Origin: Halpernia humi | Lineage (GTDB): Bacteria; Bacteroidota; Bacteroidia; Flavobacteriales; Weeksellaceae | Direction of reading: 5' to 3' | DNA length: 64,000 nucleotides | Assembly (NCBI RefSeq): GCF_900108025.1 | Contig: NZ_FNUS01000001.1 | Location: 310,001-374,000 of the forward strand | Part shown: in pieces, positions 1-7,624 of the stretch | Position numbering within the stretch: the first letter of the stretch is position 1 | How the letters are laid out: each line of letters begins with the position of its first letter | The notes under the pieces: model-generated | Seen by the model: the letters and a program-made list of their open reading frames with translations, nothing else | Told to the model about the DNA's origin: nothing | Databases searched by the model: none | Translations under genes and position numbers: made by a program

Positions 1-753
1 GTTACGAATGCTGGTGATTATTTGGGCATACAATTGCAACCTATAAATGTTTTATTATCTACAAAAATCACACAAACTTTAAATAACCCAAAAATAGAAT
101 TGGGCGTTTCTGCACCCGATGTTTCCTCGCAAGTGAAAGAAACTTTGGCCGCCAAAATGAGCCAAGAAGATGAGAAGGTTTTGCAGTTTGGGTCTATTTT
201 GGTTCTCAATAGTTTTAATGTTGAAAATGCGGGTGGATTTAATATTAATGTAGGGAAAATTGGTGAAAATACGGGATATAATATTTTGTTCAAACAATTG
301 GGTTCAGTTTTAAATTCTATAAGCAATGAATTTCAGGTGGATCTGAACTTCATCCAAGGCGACCAAGCATCCAATAGTGGCAATAGAGCAAATGCAGGGA
401 TAAATTTTATACTTTCGCCGCGTGTAACATTAAAAACAGGTTTAGGAATTCCGCTTTCTAAAACCAATGAAACTAATACCAATTATCTGTCCGGCGAAGG
501 TACTGTAGAATACGATTTTTCTAAAAAAAATGATGGCACCAGAATTTTGCGGTTTTACTCAAAACCAAGCAATATAGGGCTTTTGAATGGTGCAAGTACC
601 GGAAGTCCAGGTTCAAACCAAAGTTATGGCGCAGGTATTGTGTATAGTAAAAGTTTCAATACAATCTTTAAAAGAAAGAAAAAAGATAAAAATAAGGCGG
701 CTGTAACTCCTAAAATAAAAAAAGATTCCGTTAAAATAGATACTTTAAAATAG
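1..753 (+). CDS. TamB-like translocation/assembly module protein, C-terminal part (5' end outside window)
   Basis: The frame is open from base 1, so this is the 3' part of a longer gene and the TTG at 22 is not its start. The roughly 250 residues resemble the C-terminal DUF490 domain of TamB: beta-strand-rich sequence, a stretch near LNSISNEFQVDLNF, then amphipathic strands ending in a barrel-like segment (SYGAGIVYSKSF). The protein ends in a lysine-rich tail (RKKKDKNK). In the known family, TamB is anchored in the inner membrane, spans the periplasm and helps outer-membrane assembly or lipid transport. The tail is typical of Bacteroidota homologues. Family assignment is fairly secure; the exact role in this organism is inference. 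Confidence 0.75.
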   Translation, partial: VTNAGDYLGIQLQPINVLLSTKITQTLNNPKIELGVSAPDVSSQVKETLAAKMSQEDEKVLQFGSILVLNSFNVENAGGFNINVGKIGENTGYNILFKQLGSVLNSISNEFQVDLNFIQGDQASNSGNRANAGINFILSPRVTLKTGLGIPLSKTNETNTNYLSGEGTVEYDFSKKNDGTRILRFYSKPSNIGLLNGASTGSPGSNQSYGAGIVYSKSFNTIFKRKKKDKNKAAVTPKIKKDSVKIDTLK

Positions 754-831
754 GGATTAAGAAGATATTTTTGTTAATAAGTTAAAAATTGTTAATATTT
801 ACCTAAACTTTTTAGTTATAATTATTTTTTA

Positions 832-839
832 TAAATTTG
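832..839 (+). promoter_or_regulatory. -7 promoter box for the Lrp/AsnC gene
   Basis: TAAATTTG fits the Bacteroidota -7 consensus TAnnTTTG and lies 47 bases before the ATG at 887. No clear -33 TTG is seen at ideal spacing. Confidence 0.55.
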
Positions 840-886
840 CAACAAAATAGAGCAAAAATTATAAATTCAACAAAATACATATAATT

Positions 887-1357
887 ATGAATTACAGTTT
901 AGATGAAATAGATAAGAAAATTCTAGACTTCTTGGTAGAAAATACAAGAATGCCTTTTACGGAAATCGCAAAACAAATGGACGTTTCTGCCGGAACTATA
1001 CACGTACGAGTGAAAAAAATGGAAGATGCCGGGATTATTTTGGGATCGTCATTAAATATTGATTATACTAAATTAGACTACCATTTCACAGCATTTATAG
1101 GTATTTTACTTACAAAATCAAATAGAACACAAGATGTTTTGAAGAAATTGGCAGACATTCCAAATGTGATAGAAACCAGTGTAATCTCTGGAAAATACAA
1201 TATTTTCTGTAAAGTAAAAGCCAAAAATACGGAAGATGCTAAAAAAATTATTTATCAGATAGATGATATAGAAGACGTGATGCGCACAGAAAGTATGATT
1301 TCTATGGAAGAATACATCAGTGATAAAAACCGTTTGATGAAAGCAATTAGCATATAA
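887..1357 (+). CDS. Lrp/AsnC family transcriptional regulator
   Basis: The 156-residue length and layout match the family. An N-terminal winged helix-turn-helix spans about residues 5-50 (IDKKILDFL, then FTEIAKQMDVS and TIHVRVKKME). It is followed by the AsnC/RAM ligand-binding beta-alpha domain (about 70-145), which usually binds an amino acid and drives dimer or octamer formation. The ATG sits downstream of a TAnnTTTG promoter, and a strong hairpin terminator follows the stop codon, so the gene looks monocistronic. Feast/famine regulators of this type sense amino acids; the ligand and targets cannot be read from the sequence. Confidence 0.9.
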   Translation: MNYSLDEIDKKILDFLVENTRMPFTEIAKQMDVSAGTIHVRVKKMEDAGIILGSSLNIDYTKLDYHFTAFIGILLTKSNRTQDVLKKLADIPNVIETSVISGKYNIFCKVKAKNTEDAKKIIYQIDDIEDVMRTESMISMEEYISDKNRLMKAISI

Positions 1358-1385
1358 TTTTATATTAAAATGTTATAAATCATAA

Positions 1386-1418
1386 AAACTTTTGGAAACT
1401 ATTCCAAAAGTTTTTTTT
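1386..1418 (+). terminator. Rho-independent terminator after the Lrp/AsnC gene
   Basis: A perfect 12-base stem (AAACTTTTGGAA and its complement) with a 4-base loop at 1398-1401 is followed by a T run. It lies between the regulator and the next ORF. Confidence 0.85.
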
Positions 1419-1429
1419 AGTTTTACCTT

Positions 1430-1804
1430 ATGGAAGAAAGTTATTTTGAAAATGAACCAAAAAAAACAGCAGCGTTTTACATTGCGCTAGGCGGTTTGGC
1501 ACTTTTTACATTAATGGGATTGGGGATGGATGGTGACGAATTTCTACAACGCAAAATTATCCATATTCCAGATTGGTATTTTTACATTGTGTTTGGGATA
1601 GATTTTTTGGCCTTATTATCACTTGTAGGAATAGCCTTTTTCAAAAAATTAGCCATATTTGCATTTCCGGTTTTTATTTTATTGCATTTTTATCTGCATC
1701 AGTTCTATCTTTCCACCTTTCTATATACGGATGTTACAAATATTTTTCTGTTCATAGGTGCTGGTTTGTTTACCATAATCCCAAAATGGAAGTATTTTAA
1801 ATAA
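1430..1804 (+). CDS. small multi-pass membrane protein of unknown function
   Basis: I do not recognise this 124-residue protein. It shows about four hydrophobic segments: near residues 15-32 (FYIALGGLALFTLMGLG), 48-68, 72-90 and 96-117. The charged N-terminus EESYFENEPKK precedes the first segment. The ATG directly follows a terminator, and the stop lies seven bases before the ATG of the orphan Rhs gene. It may share a transcript with that gene, but a functional tie is speculative. Small integral membrane proteins like this are common beside Bacteroidota accessory loci. Confidence 0.6.
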   Translation: MEESYFENEPKKTAAFYIALGGLALFTLMGLGMDGDEFLQRKIIHIPDWYFYIVFGIDFLALLSLVGIAFFKKLAIFAFPVFILLHFYLHQFYLSTFLYTDVTNIFLFIGAGLFTIIPKWKYFK

Positions 1805-1811
1805 AATTGCT

Positions 1812-2771
1812 ATGACCGTTACGATGGCTCATAATAAACGTTTCTTAAACTACAAATACAACGGCAAAGAACTCCAAGAAACTGGAATGTACGACTATGG
1901 TGCAAGAATGTACATGCCGGATATTGGACGGTGGGGAGTTCAAGATGTCTTAGGAGAAATGTATTATAGTTATAGCCCTTATAGTTATGCCGCCAACAAT
2001 CCTCTTAAATTTATAGATCCCACGGGAATGTGGATTACGATTAATGATGGCAATAATAATTATAGATACGACGATGGCAAATTATATACACAAAACGACA
2101 AAACCAAAAAATGGGATGTTGAAGCAAGTGTAAAAAGTGATAGTTATGCAGGACAAATTTTATCTTCTTTGACTTCTATAACAGGAGGAGATAAAGATTC
2201 CTTCGGCAGTAAATTTTTAGGACTTTTTTCAAATGACAATATTAATGCATCTATACAAGACAGTAAAGACTATACGGGCAGTAGAAGTGATGAAATGCTT
2301 GGAAAAAACTTTACTCTCGATACAAGTGTATATACTGGATTTAAACAAGACGTTAACCCATATACATCAATGAATGGCGAAAAGTCCAAACAACGACAAA
2401 GCGAATTCTATATAAATTTATTTCATGAAATAGGACATAGTTTTTTAAATCAAACTAGTTCTTACTCGGAACTAAAAAAAGTTTGGGTTGATGGGAGTGC
2501 GAATTCTCTTAGTTCTGATATTTCACAAGGTGAAATTGTCGCATCTTACATTGAAAATCTTCTGCGGTCCGAACAAGGACGCCCTATAAGAATGAGTTAT
2601 AGTCCAGATGCGAATACAGCGTCTACGCTTGTTGAAAGCGTTAAATGGCAACCCACAATAATTCAAGGAAGTAATCCAGGAAATGGCAGAACTAACTTTA
2701 ATACCAGAGTTTTCACTATGCCAAATAGTGTTCAATTAATTTATAACAAAATAATGAATAGTAAAAAATAA
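1812..2771 (+). CDS. orphan Rhs C-terminal cassette with NleD/M91-like zinc metalloprotease toxin domain
   Basis: Residues 14-72 carry the end of an Rhs/YD core: YNGKELQ, YDYGARMY, the YAANNPL stretch and the DPTGM boundary that normally marks where the variable toxin tip begins. The upstream beta-cage and any secretion signal are absent, so this is an orphan tip rather than a full Rhs protein. The variable part (about 75-319) contains a zincin motif HEIGH at 205-209. It is followed by EIVASYIEN starting at Glu241 and the RSEQGRPIR stretch, a pattern I associate with peptidase M91/NleD-like effector domains. A putative lipoprotein gene starts four bases downstream and is a candidate immunity partner. 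The Rhs core is clear; protease identity is motif-based and toxicity is inference. Confidence 0.75.
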   Translation: MTVTMAHNKRFLNYKYNGKELQETGMYDYGARMYMPDIGRWGVQDVLGEMYYSYSPYSYAANNPLKFIDPTGMWITINDGNNNYRYDDGKLYTQNDKTKKWDVEASVKSDSYAGQILSSLTSITGGDKDSFGSKFLGLFSNDNINASIQDSKDYTGSRSDEMLGKNFTLDTSVYTGFKQDVNPYTSMNGEKSKQRQSEFYINLFHEIGHSFLNQTSSYSELKKVWVDGSANSLSSDISQGEIVASYIENLLRSEQGRPIRMSYSPDANTASTLVESVKWQPTIIQGSNPGNGRTNFNTRVFTMPNSVQLIYNKIMNSKK

Positions 2772-2775
2772 TATT

Positions 2776-3279
2776 ATGAAGCAATTTTTTTTATTATTGA
2801 TAATGTTACTTTTATTTAGTTGTAATCCATTTTATTATCAATACCAACGATTAAATGAAAATTTACCGAAAAGTAAGTTTTATTTAGAGCAACAATCATT
2901 ATTAAAGCCTCTTCTCAAAAAAGAAAATGAGCCGTTTATTTTAATAATTTCTTGGGATAAAAGTATTTTATCCCAAGAAAACATGACATACAAAGCACTG
3001 GTATATTATCCAAAAAATGGAAGTAAAAAATTATTAGAAACGAGAAAAAAAACCCCTAAAAATATTATTAGTTCTGATTTAACAGATAAGAATTTTTACG
3101 ATTTTAAATTTATATTAGACAATTATCTGGAGGGTAAAGAAGAATATTTACTTTCTTTACATGACTCTTTTAGTAGTTCTGAAGTGAACAGTCCATATTA
3201 TATTTATGATTTTGTTATAAATAAGAAGATTAAATTAAAATCTTTCACTTTTGATAAGGACGGAAAAATAATTCAATAG
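2776..3279 (+). CDS. putative lipoprotein, candidate immunity protein for the Rhs metalloprotease cassette
   Basis: The 167-residue product starts with a lipoprotein signal peptide (hydrophobic run LLLIMLLLF followed by SCNP, the lipobox cysteine at about residue 16). The mature part is lysine-rich and I recognise no domain in it. Its ATG follows the Rhs tip stop codon by four bases. This tight spacing, and the habit of Rhs tips of being paired with a downstream specific antidote, make it a candidate immunity protein. If so, lipidation would place the antidote in the envelope, implying a toxin that acts in the periplasm or passes through it. The lipoprotein signal is visible; the immunity role is inference. 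It could instead be an unrelated cargo gene. Confidence 0.6.
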   Translation: MKQFFLLLIMLLLFSCNPFYYQYQRLNENLPKSKFYLEQQSLLKPLLKKENEPFILIISWDKSILSQENMTYKALVYYPKNGSKKLLETRKKTPKNIISSDLTDKNFYDFKFILDNYLEGKEEYLLSLHDSFSSSEVNSPYYIYDFVINKKIKLKSFTFDKDGKIIQ

Positions 3280-3294
3280 GCTTCGTCTGATAGC
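3279..3294 (+). repeat. copy 1 of a 16-base motif found after both Rhs cassettes
   Basis: GGCTTCGTCTGATAGC starts on the last base of the lipoprotein stop codon. A copy with two substitutions lies at 4888-4903 behind the second cassette, and both are followed by an AT-rich stretch ending in a similar ATTCTTTT. Confidence 0.5.
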
Positions 3295-3318
3295 AACAAA
3301 TTTTAGGATTCTTTTTAA

Positions 3319-3400
3319 CCCGATGACGCGGATATCGATGGCGCGGATTTGCAACCCGATGGCGCGGATATCGATGGCGCGGATTTGCAATCCGTGCTCG
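3319..3400 (+). repeat. REP-like tandem GC-rich repeats upstream of the REP-associated transposase
   Basis: Alternating units of the type CCCGATGGCGCGGAT and ATCGATGGCGCGGATTTGC occur in tandem and stand out in an AT-rich region. The last unit (3372-3396) reappears inverted at 4031-4055 on the other side of the transposase gene, and a degenerate copy occurs at 5717-5786. This is the usual arrangement of REP sequences with their RAYT enzyme. Confidence 0.8.
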
Positions 3401-3452
3401 AAAAACTTACCACAAATAAACTATTTTTTCTTATTTTTATTTTAAAAATTAA

Positions 3453-4025
3453 ATGTCAACAAAATATAAGGCAGTAGAAATTGATAAAGCCTATTTCATA
3501 ACCATTACAACAGTTGGCTGGGTTGACGTATTTTCAAGATTATCACAAAAAATGGTAATGATAGAATCGCTGAAATATTGCCAGTCACAAAAAGGCTTAA
3601 CTATTTTTGCGTATTGTTTAATGTCTAGCCACATGCATTTGTTTTGTAGGGCAGATGGAAAACTCAGCATTTCAGAGATTATGAGGGATCTTAAAAAATT
3701 TACTTCAAAAAAAATTATTGAAACAGTACAATCAGAACCAGAAAGCAGGCGTGAGTGGATGTTGGATTATTTTAAAAAATCTTGCGAGCATTTGATTCGG
3801 GACCAAAATTTCAAAGTATGGCAAGATGGTTATCACGCAGAAGAAGTATTTTCTAACCGATGGATTAAGGAAAAAATAAATTACATCCATCAAAATCCAG
3901 TGAAAGAAAAAATAGTAACCGAGCCAGAAAATTACTATTTTAGCAGTGCCCGAAATTACGCTGATTTAGATAGCGCTCTTGATGTTGAAGTTGTTTTTAT
4001 GGGATGGGACAATCACGGTGTATGA
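3453..4025 (+). CDS. REP-associated tyrosine transposase (RAYT, Y1 transposase family)
   Basis: The 190-residue protein has the HuH metal-binding motif MSSHMHLF (His60, His62) after a short beta core. It also has the signature YIHQNPVKEKIV, whose Tyr144 is the likely nucleophile. These are hallmarks of the IS200-like Y1 superfamily, and of the RAYT branch in particular. RAYTs are single-copy enzymes thought to mobilise REP palindromes by single-strand cleavage. REP repeats lie on both sides (3319-3400 and 4031-4055, inverted), as expected. The element sits between two Rhs-type cassettes and appears to have cut into the second one. The ATG follows a short AT-rich leader. Residue assignment is from motif position only. 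Confidence 0.88.
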   Translation: MSTKYKAVEIDKAYFITITTVGWVDVFSRLSQKMVMIESLKYCQSQKGLTIFAYCLMSSHMHLFCRADGKLSISEIMRDLKKFTSKKIIETVQSEPESRREWMLDYFKKSCEHLIRDQNFKVWQDGYHAEEVFSNRWIKEKINYIHQNPVKEKIVTEPENYYFSSARNYADLDSALDVEVVFMGWDNHGV

Positions 4026-4030
4026 TTGGT

Positions 4031-4055
4031 CACGGATTGCAAATCCGCGCCATCG
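4031..4055 (-). repeat. inverted REP unit downstream of the RAYT gene
   Basis: These 25 bases are the exact reverse complement of 3372-3396 (it begins CACGGATTGCAAATCC). It marks the right edge of the REP/RAYT insertion. The Rhs-type coding remnant resumes immediately after it. Confidence 0.85.
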
Positions 4056-4059
4056 GGGT

Positions 4060-4389
4060 ATGGCTGGAGATAATTTTGAATGGAATTTACAAGGCGATAC
4101 ATTTTTGCAATATTTAGAAAATGGTTTTACAAAGGCAAATAGTAATGAAAAACAGTTTGGTAAAACTCTTTTAGCATGGAGAGGAAATGTAGATGTGATA
4201 GGTTTATTTGGTTCTAAAAATGGAACTGAAAATGGGCCAACGCATGCCGCTACATATATAGGAACATCAAAAAATGGAACCGAATATACCTTTTCTAAAA
4301 ATGGATTATTAGTAGCGCCAAAAGTGCAAACTACAACATCATTAAAAGGCACTTATGGTAATAAATTAAGTTATTGGAATCCCAGATAA
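4060..4389 (+). pseudogene. truncated toxin tip of a second Rhs-type cassette
   Basis: The open frame extends upstream into the transposase gene and REP sequence (from 3979), but native-looking sequence begins at about the ATG at 4060, directly after the inverted REP. The roughly 110 residues contain GPTHAATYIGTSKNG and EYTFSKNG, then end in YWNPR. The H-A-x-Y-x-G pattern resembles the histidine strand of papain-like or NlpC/P60-type domains, but there is no cysteine in this fragment. The nucleophile and Rhs core may have been lost through the insertion. A hydrophobic ORF follows nine bases later, as an immunity gene would. I read this as a decayed Rhs tip; the enzymatic class is uncertain. 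Confidence 0.5.
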
Positions 4390-4398
4390 TAATAGAAT

Positions 4399-4806
4399 AT
4401 GTATACCTTAAATAAAGTTTTAAAAATATTTTTTGTTTTAGTTTTTACATTAAATATTATTGTACATGCAAATACTTTACTGGATGTAAATAAAAATATA
4501 TTTGATATAGAGATTATAACCAGCGTTATATTGATTATTAGTTTAATTATGTCTAATAAAATAACTTCACTAATCTTATTTTTATTTATATTAATTTTAT
4601 TTTATCATATATTAATAGTAGACGGTATTTATTCAGGAGGTGGCATTTTTATCGGGAATAATCTGTCCTCATATATCCGTTTAAATATAACTCACAATCT
4701 TATTGTCAATCAATTTATATCTCATTTTTCTTTAGTAGTTTGTTTTTTTATTATTTTTTTGGAACTACCATTTCGCTGGAAAACTCAAAATTTTGATAGG
4801 CAATGA
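4399..4806 (+). CDS. multi-pass membrane protein, possible immunity protein of the second cassette
   Basis: The 135-residue product is highly hydrophobic, with about four membrane segments (roughly residues 8-26, 36-52, 55-72 and 105-124). I recognise no domain. It starts nine bases after the truncated toxin tip. Polytopic membrane proteins are known as immunity proteins for effectors that attack the envelope, so that role is possible. The very low GC and lack of motifs prevent a firmer call. Confidence 0.45.
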   Translation: MYTLNKVLKIFFVLVFTLNIIVHANTLLDVNKNIFDIEIITSVILIISLIMSNKITSLILFLFILILFYHILIVDGIYSGGGIFIGNNLSSYIRLNITHNLIVNQFISHFSLVVCFFIIFLELPFRWKTQNFDRQ

Positions 4807-4887
4807 AAATATCGGAATTTATGAAATAGTTATAAACAAGTTCACCGCTACCGCACGATTGTATCGTGTGGTCATAAAGAAAATAAG

Positions 4888-4903
4888 GGCTCCGTCTAAT
4901 AGC
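4888..4903 (+). repeat. copy 2 of the 16-base motif found after both Rhs cassettes
   Basis: GGCTCCGTCTAATAGC differs from the copy at 3279-3294 at two positions. It lies about 80 bases behind the second putative immunity gene. Confidence 0.5.
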
Positions 4904-4983
4904 CAATAATTTTAAAATTCTTTTCTAATTTTTCATTAAACGCAATATTAATAGGCATTACAAATACCTATAATTTCTTAAAT

Positions 4984-5016
4984 AAGCGGTTCGAAAATTC
5001 GAACTGCTTGTTTTTA
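4984..5016 (+). terminator. hairpin terminator-like structure
   Basis: AAGCGGTTCGAA and TTCGAACTGCTT form a 12-base stem with one mismatch and a two-base loop, followed by a short T run on the plus strand. It could end the cassette transcript. Confidence 0.55.
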
Positions 5017-5134
5017 AGTAAAATTTAGAATTTTTAGCAAAAAATCTTTTTATTATTTCAAAAAAATTATTTAATCACTAAAAAAAATTATTAGATTTGA
5101 ACAAACTTTTAGGTTTTAAGTGCCATTTTTACTT

Positions 5135-5722
5135 TTAAACACAGACCTTTCCACAAGAATATTCCTTTTTATCCTGTATTCTCTTCTGGTTTAGTTTATC
5201 GAAGAAAAGTTGGGTGTCTTTTAATCCAGGATTTTCAAATACTTCATCTGGTGTGTAAATTTTGTGCACATAATGTGGCTTTTCAGAATTGTATTCTTTT
5301 ATAGATTCCGCAATGTAATCGTGTAATTCTTCTTTTGTTAGTTCTTTGTCTTTCAGATAAGTTTGCTTTAAAATCCGGTTGTTGCCTTCTATCAAACTAT
5401 TAGAAAACAATACATCTTTCAACGCAATTTTTTTATCAATCCCAACCTTGCAATTTTTTATAAATTCGTGTATCACCACATTATTATTTTCGCTTCCTCC
5501 ATCTACAATCAAATCTAACTTTAGATTTTCATTATCAAAAATTTGCTTTTCTAAAAACTGCTCTTTTATTGCATTTTTCAAACTCTTCAATCTTATTTTT
5601 CCAGACAATTTTTCATTGACGTCCCAAGCCAAGACTTTCCGGGAAAAATTGTCCATCAGAGTATAAATGTACATTTTTTTATAATCTGAAGTTTTGTATT
5701 TCGTAACATCCATATTCCCGAT
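5135..5722 (-). pseudogene. 5'-truncated DDE (integrase-core) transposase, IS3/IS481-like
   Basis: The native part starts near GNMDVTKYK, which holds the first catalytic Asp. It continues with LMDNFSRKVLAW, VDGGSENNN (second Asp) and LIEGNNRILKQ (catalytic Glu), with 37 residues between the second Asp and the Glu. The typical tail EYNSEKPHYVHKIYTPDEVF is present. The DNA-binding N-terminal half is missing: upstream of residue 1 of this fragment the frame runs into a degenerate REP copy (5717-5786). The element is therefore a remnant and most likely inactive. Assignment to the rve superfamily is firm; the IS family is not. Confidence 0.8.
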
Positions 5723-5786
5723 AGCGCGGATTTGTAAACCCGATTTCGCAAATATCGATAGCGCAGATTTACAATCCCTGCTCGTA
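5717..5786 (-). repeat. degenerate REP-like element at the broken end of the transposase remnant
   Basis: CCCGATAGCGCGGATTTG and ATCGATAGCGCAGATTT match the units at 3319-3400 with substitutions, including the trailing TGCTCG. Its junction with the transposase remnant suggests that REP sequence inserted into or recombined with this locus. Confidence 0.7.
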
Positions 5787-5935
5787 AACATAATATTCAG
5801 ACAATTTCTTTAATTCGTAAATTAATTTTGTCGTTAATACAGATTTTTTTATTCAGCACAAAAAGAAACAGATTTTTAAATCTTGGAATAAATTTAATTT
5901 TTTCTAACGATTTGCTAGAAAATAAAAAAGTTGGC

Positions 5936-7411
5936 TTATAATTTCGCCAAAAAATCCTCCGCGTTTTTGTGGTGTAATTTTCGTTTTTCCACGTCCATTT
6001 TTTGATAAGAATAGTACATCATGGAAACTCTCGGGTTTCCTTTAAAAAACTCTTGTTGCTCACCAACAAAACGCCAAAAAAGTCCGTCCCAAAAGGCTTC
6101 CCAATCACCTTTTTCATAATTGCTCATTTTTTTAATATAATTTGAGCCGCTTAAATAAGGTTTTGTGGCGAAAGTTCCACCGTCTGCAAATTGGCTCATG
6201 CCATAAATATTTGGAACCATTACCCAATCGTAAGCGTCAATAAAAAGTTCCATAAACCATTTGTAAACTTCGTCCGGATCAATCTCGCAGAGCAACATAA
6301 AATTCCCCAAAACCATCAGTCTTTCGATGTGATGGCAATAACCGGTTTTCAAAACTTTTTTGATGGTTTCGTCTATCGGCGGAATTCCCGTCGATCCGTC
6401 GTAAAAACTTTTTGGCATTTTTCTGGTAAAACCGAAGTGATTTTTGTTGCGGGAATAAACGCCTTTAAATAAATACATGCCGTGCATAAATTCTCGCCAA
6501 CCAATTATTTGGCGGATAAAAACTTCCAAAGAATTAAGTGGAATTTTATTTTTTCTAGCAAAATCTAAAGTTTTTTCAAGCACTTTTATGGGTTCTAATA
6601 AACCTGAATTGATCAATGGTGAAAGCAAACTGTGGTTTAAAATATTTTGATTTTTTACAATAGCATCTTCATAAATTCCAAAATCCTGAAACCGGTAATT
6701 TAAAAATTGATCCAACCAATCTTCCGCTTCTTTGTGTGAAGTCGGGTAGAAGGGATTTTGTGAAATTTCGCCTGGATTTTTTGCAAAATTTTCTTCGGTA
6801 TATTTTACGGCTTCTTCCCAAATTTTAGATTTTTCAGGAAATAAAATAGATGGCGGCGTTTTTCCTTTCGGATATTTTTTTCGGTTGTCGCTATCAAAAG
6901 TCCATTTTTCACCTTCTGGATTTTGATTTTCGTCTACCAAAATATTGAGGCGAATTCTTTCCTGTTTGTAAAATGCCGTTTGGAAATAAAATTTTTTATC
7001 TGGATTGAAAAATGCCTTTAAATCTTCTTTATTGTTAATGAATTGCGGCGAATCAAGAATATTTAATTTAACATTTTTCGCAATTTCTTTTAATCTTTTT
7101 TCGAGATAAAAATCTGCGGGATAAACAACATTAATTTCTGTGATCTCTTTTGAAGCAATTTCTTTTCCAAAATTCCGAATATCTGATAATTCGTCTGCGC
7201 TTTCAATGTAAATAATGCTTAAACCTTTTTCTTCTAAATAATTTTGATAGCATTTCATCGAAGCCCGATGAAACGCCAGTTTTTGCTTATGAAATTTGTA
7301 TTGTTTAAAAAAAAGATATTCTTCTATTAAATAAAAATCGCCTTCTAAATCAAGTAAAGAATGGTTTTTAAACAATTGATGCGGGAAAATTAAATTTACT
7401 TTTTTAGACAT
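5936..7411 (-). CDS. cryptochrome/photolyase-related protein (DPRP family) without the Fe-S cysteine loop
   Basis: The protein begins at the ATG at 7411, which overlaps the end of the DUF2256 gene (ATGTCTAA); the in-frame ATG at 7438 would overlap that gene by a further 27 bases and is less likely. It has an N-terminal Rossmann-like domain (LIFPHQLF), then an alpha-helical FAD-binding domain with [22 protein letters not shown] and [16 protein letters not shown]. This matches the deoxyribodipyrimidine photolyase-related family (FeS-BCP/PhrB type). In PhrB-like members a cysteine-rich loop follows the conserved KPY..G..Y segment; here that stretch ([20 protein letters not shown] region) has no cysteine. 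Repair or signalling by blue light is expected; the substrate is unknown. Confidence 0.88.
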   Translation of the reverse strand: MSKKVNLIFPHQLFKNHSLLDLEGDFYLIEEYLFFKQYKFHKQKLAFHRASMKCYQNYLEEKGLSIIYIESADELSDIRNFGKEIASKEITEINVVYPADFYLEKRLKEIAKNVKLNILDSPQFINNKEDLKAFFNPDKKFYFQTAFYKQERIRLNILVDENQNPEGEKWTFDSDNRKKYPKGKTPPSILFPEKSKIWEEAVKYTEENFAKNPGEISQNPFYPTSHKEAEDWLDQFLNYRFQDFGIYEDAIVKNQNILNHSLLSPLINSGLLEPIKVLEKTLDFARKNKIPLNSLEVFIRQIIGWREFMHGMYLFKGVYSRNKNHFGFTRKMPKSFYDGSTGIPPIDETIKKVLKTGYCHHIERLMVLGNFMLLCEIDPDEVYKWFMELFIDAYDWVMVPNIYGMSQFADGGTFATKPYLSGSNYIKKMSNYEKGDWEAFWDGLFWRFVGEQQEFFKGNPRVSMMYYSYQKMDVEKRKLHHKNAEDFLAKL

Positions 7412-7541
7412 TTTCTTTATTTCTTCGGCATTTTTCACTACAATATTTTACGTCGCCCCAGTTCTTTTCCCATTTTTTTCGCCAGGAAAAAGGCCGTTTG
7501 CAAACCGGACAAATTTTTGTGGGAAGATTTTCTTTTTTCAT
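7404..7541 (-). CDS. DUF2256 family small zinc-ribbon-like protein
   Basis: This 45-residue ORF reads ATG at 7541 to TAA at 7404. Its sequence has the full DUF2256 pattern: [19 protein letters not shown], then [12 protein letters not shown]. The two CxxC-like pairs (CPVC and CSEKC) would bind a metal. Genes of this family are usually found next to photolyase/cryptochrome genes, and here it overlaps the photolyase start by eight bases, which indicates translational coupling. Its biochemical role is not known to me; a small partner or chaperone for the photolyase is a guess. Confidence 0.88.
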   Translation of the reverse strand: MKKENLPTKICPVCKRPFSWRKKWEKNWGDVKYCSEKCRRNKENV

Positions 7542-7624
7542 ATGAATATTTATATTTTTAACGGTCATATGCAATCTTCTATCTTAGTTGTGATTTTTTA
7601 TAAAATTTGTACCTGACGATTTCA

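Larger units (their letters stand above)
4807..5134. other. gene-free interval with hairpins and a repeated motif
   Basis: No coding region is supported here. It holds an imperfect palindrome at 4850-4872 (ACCGCACGAT and its partner), the second copy of the 16-base motif at 4888-4903, and a terminator-like hairpin at 4984-5016. The rest is AT-rich with no visible structure. Confidence 0.6.

Noticed and set aside
3319..3400. A CRISPR array in the GC-rich tandem repeats
   Set aside because: The units alternate without unique spacers of constant length and lie next to a RAYT gene, which fits REP sequence.
7412..7438. Photolyase starting at the ATG at 7438
   Set aside because: Those codons belong to the overlapping DUF2256 gene in another frame; family sequence starts at the ATG at 7411.
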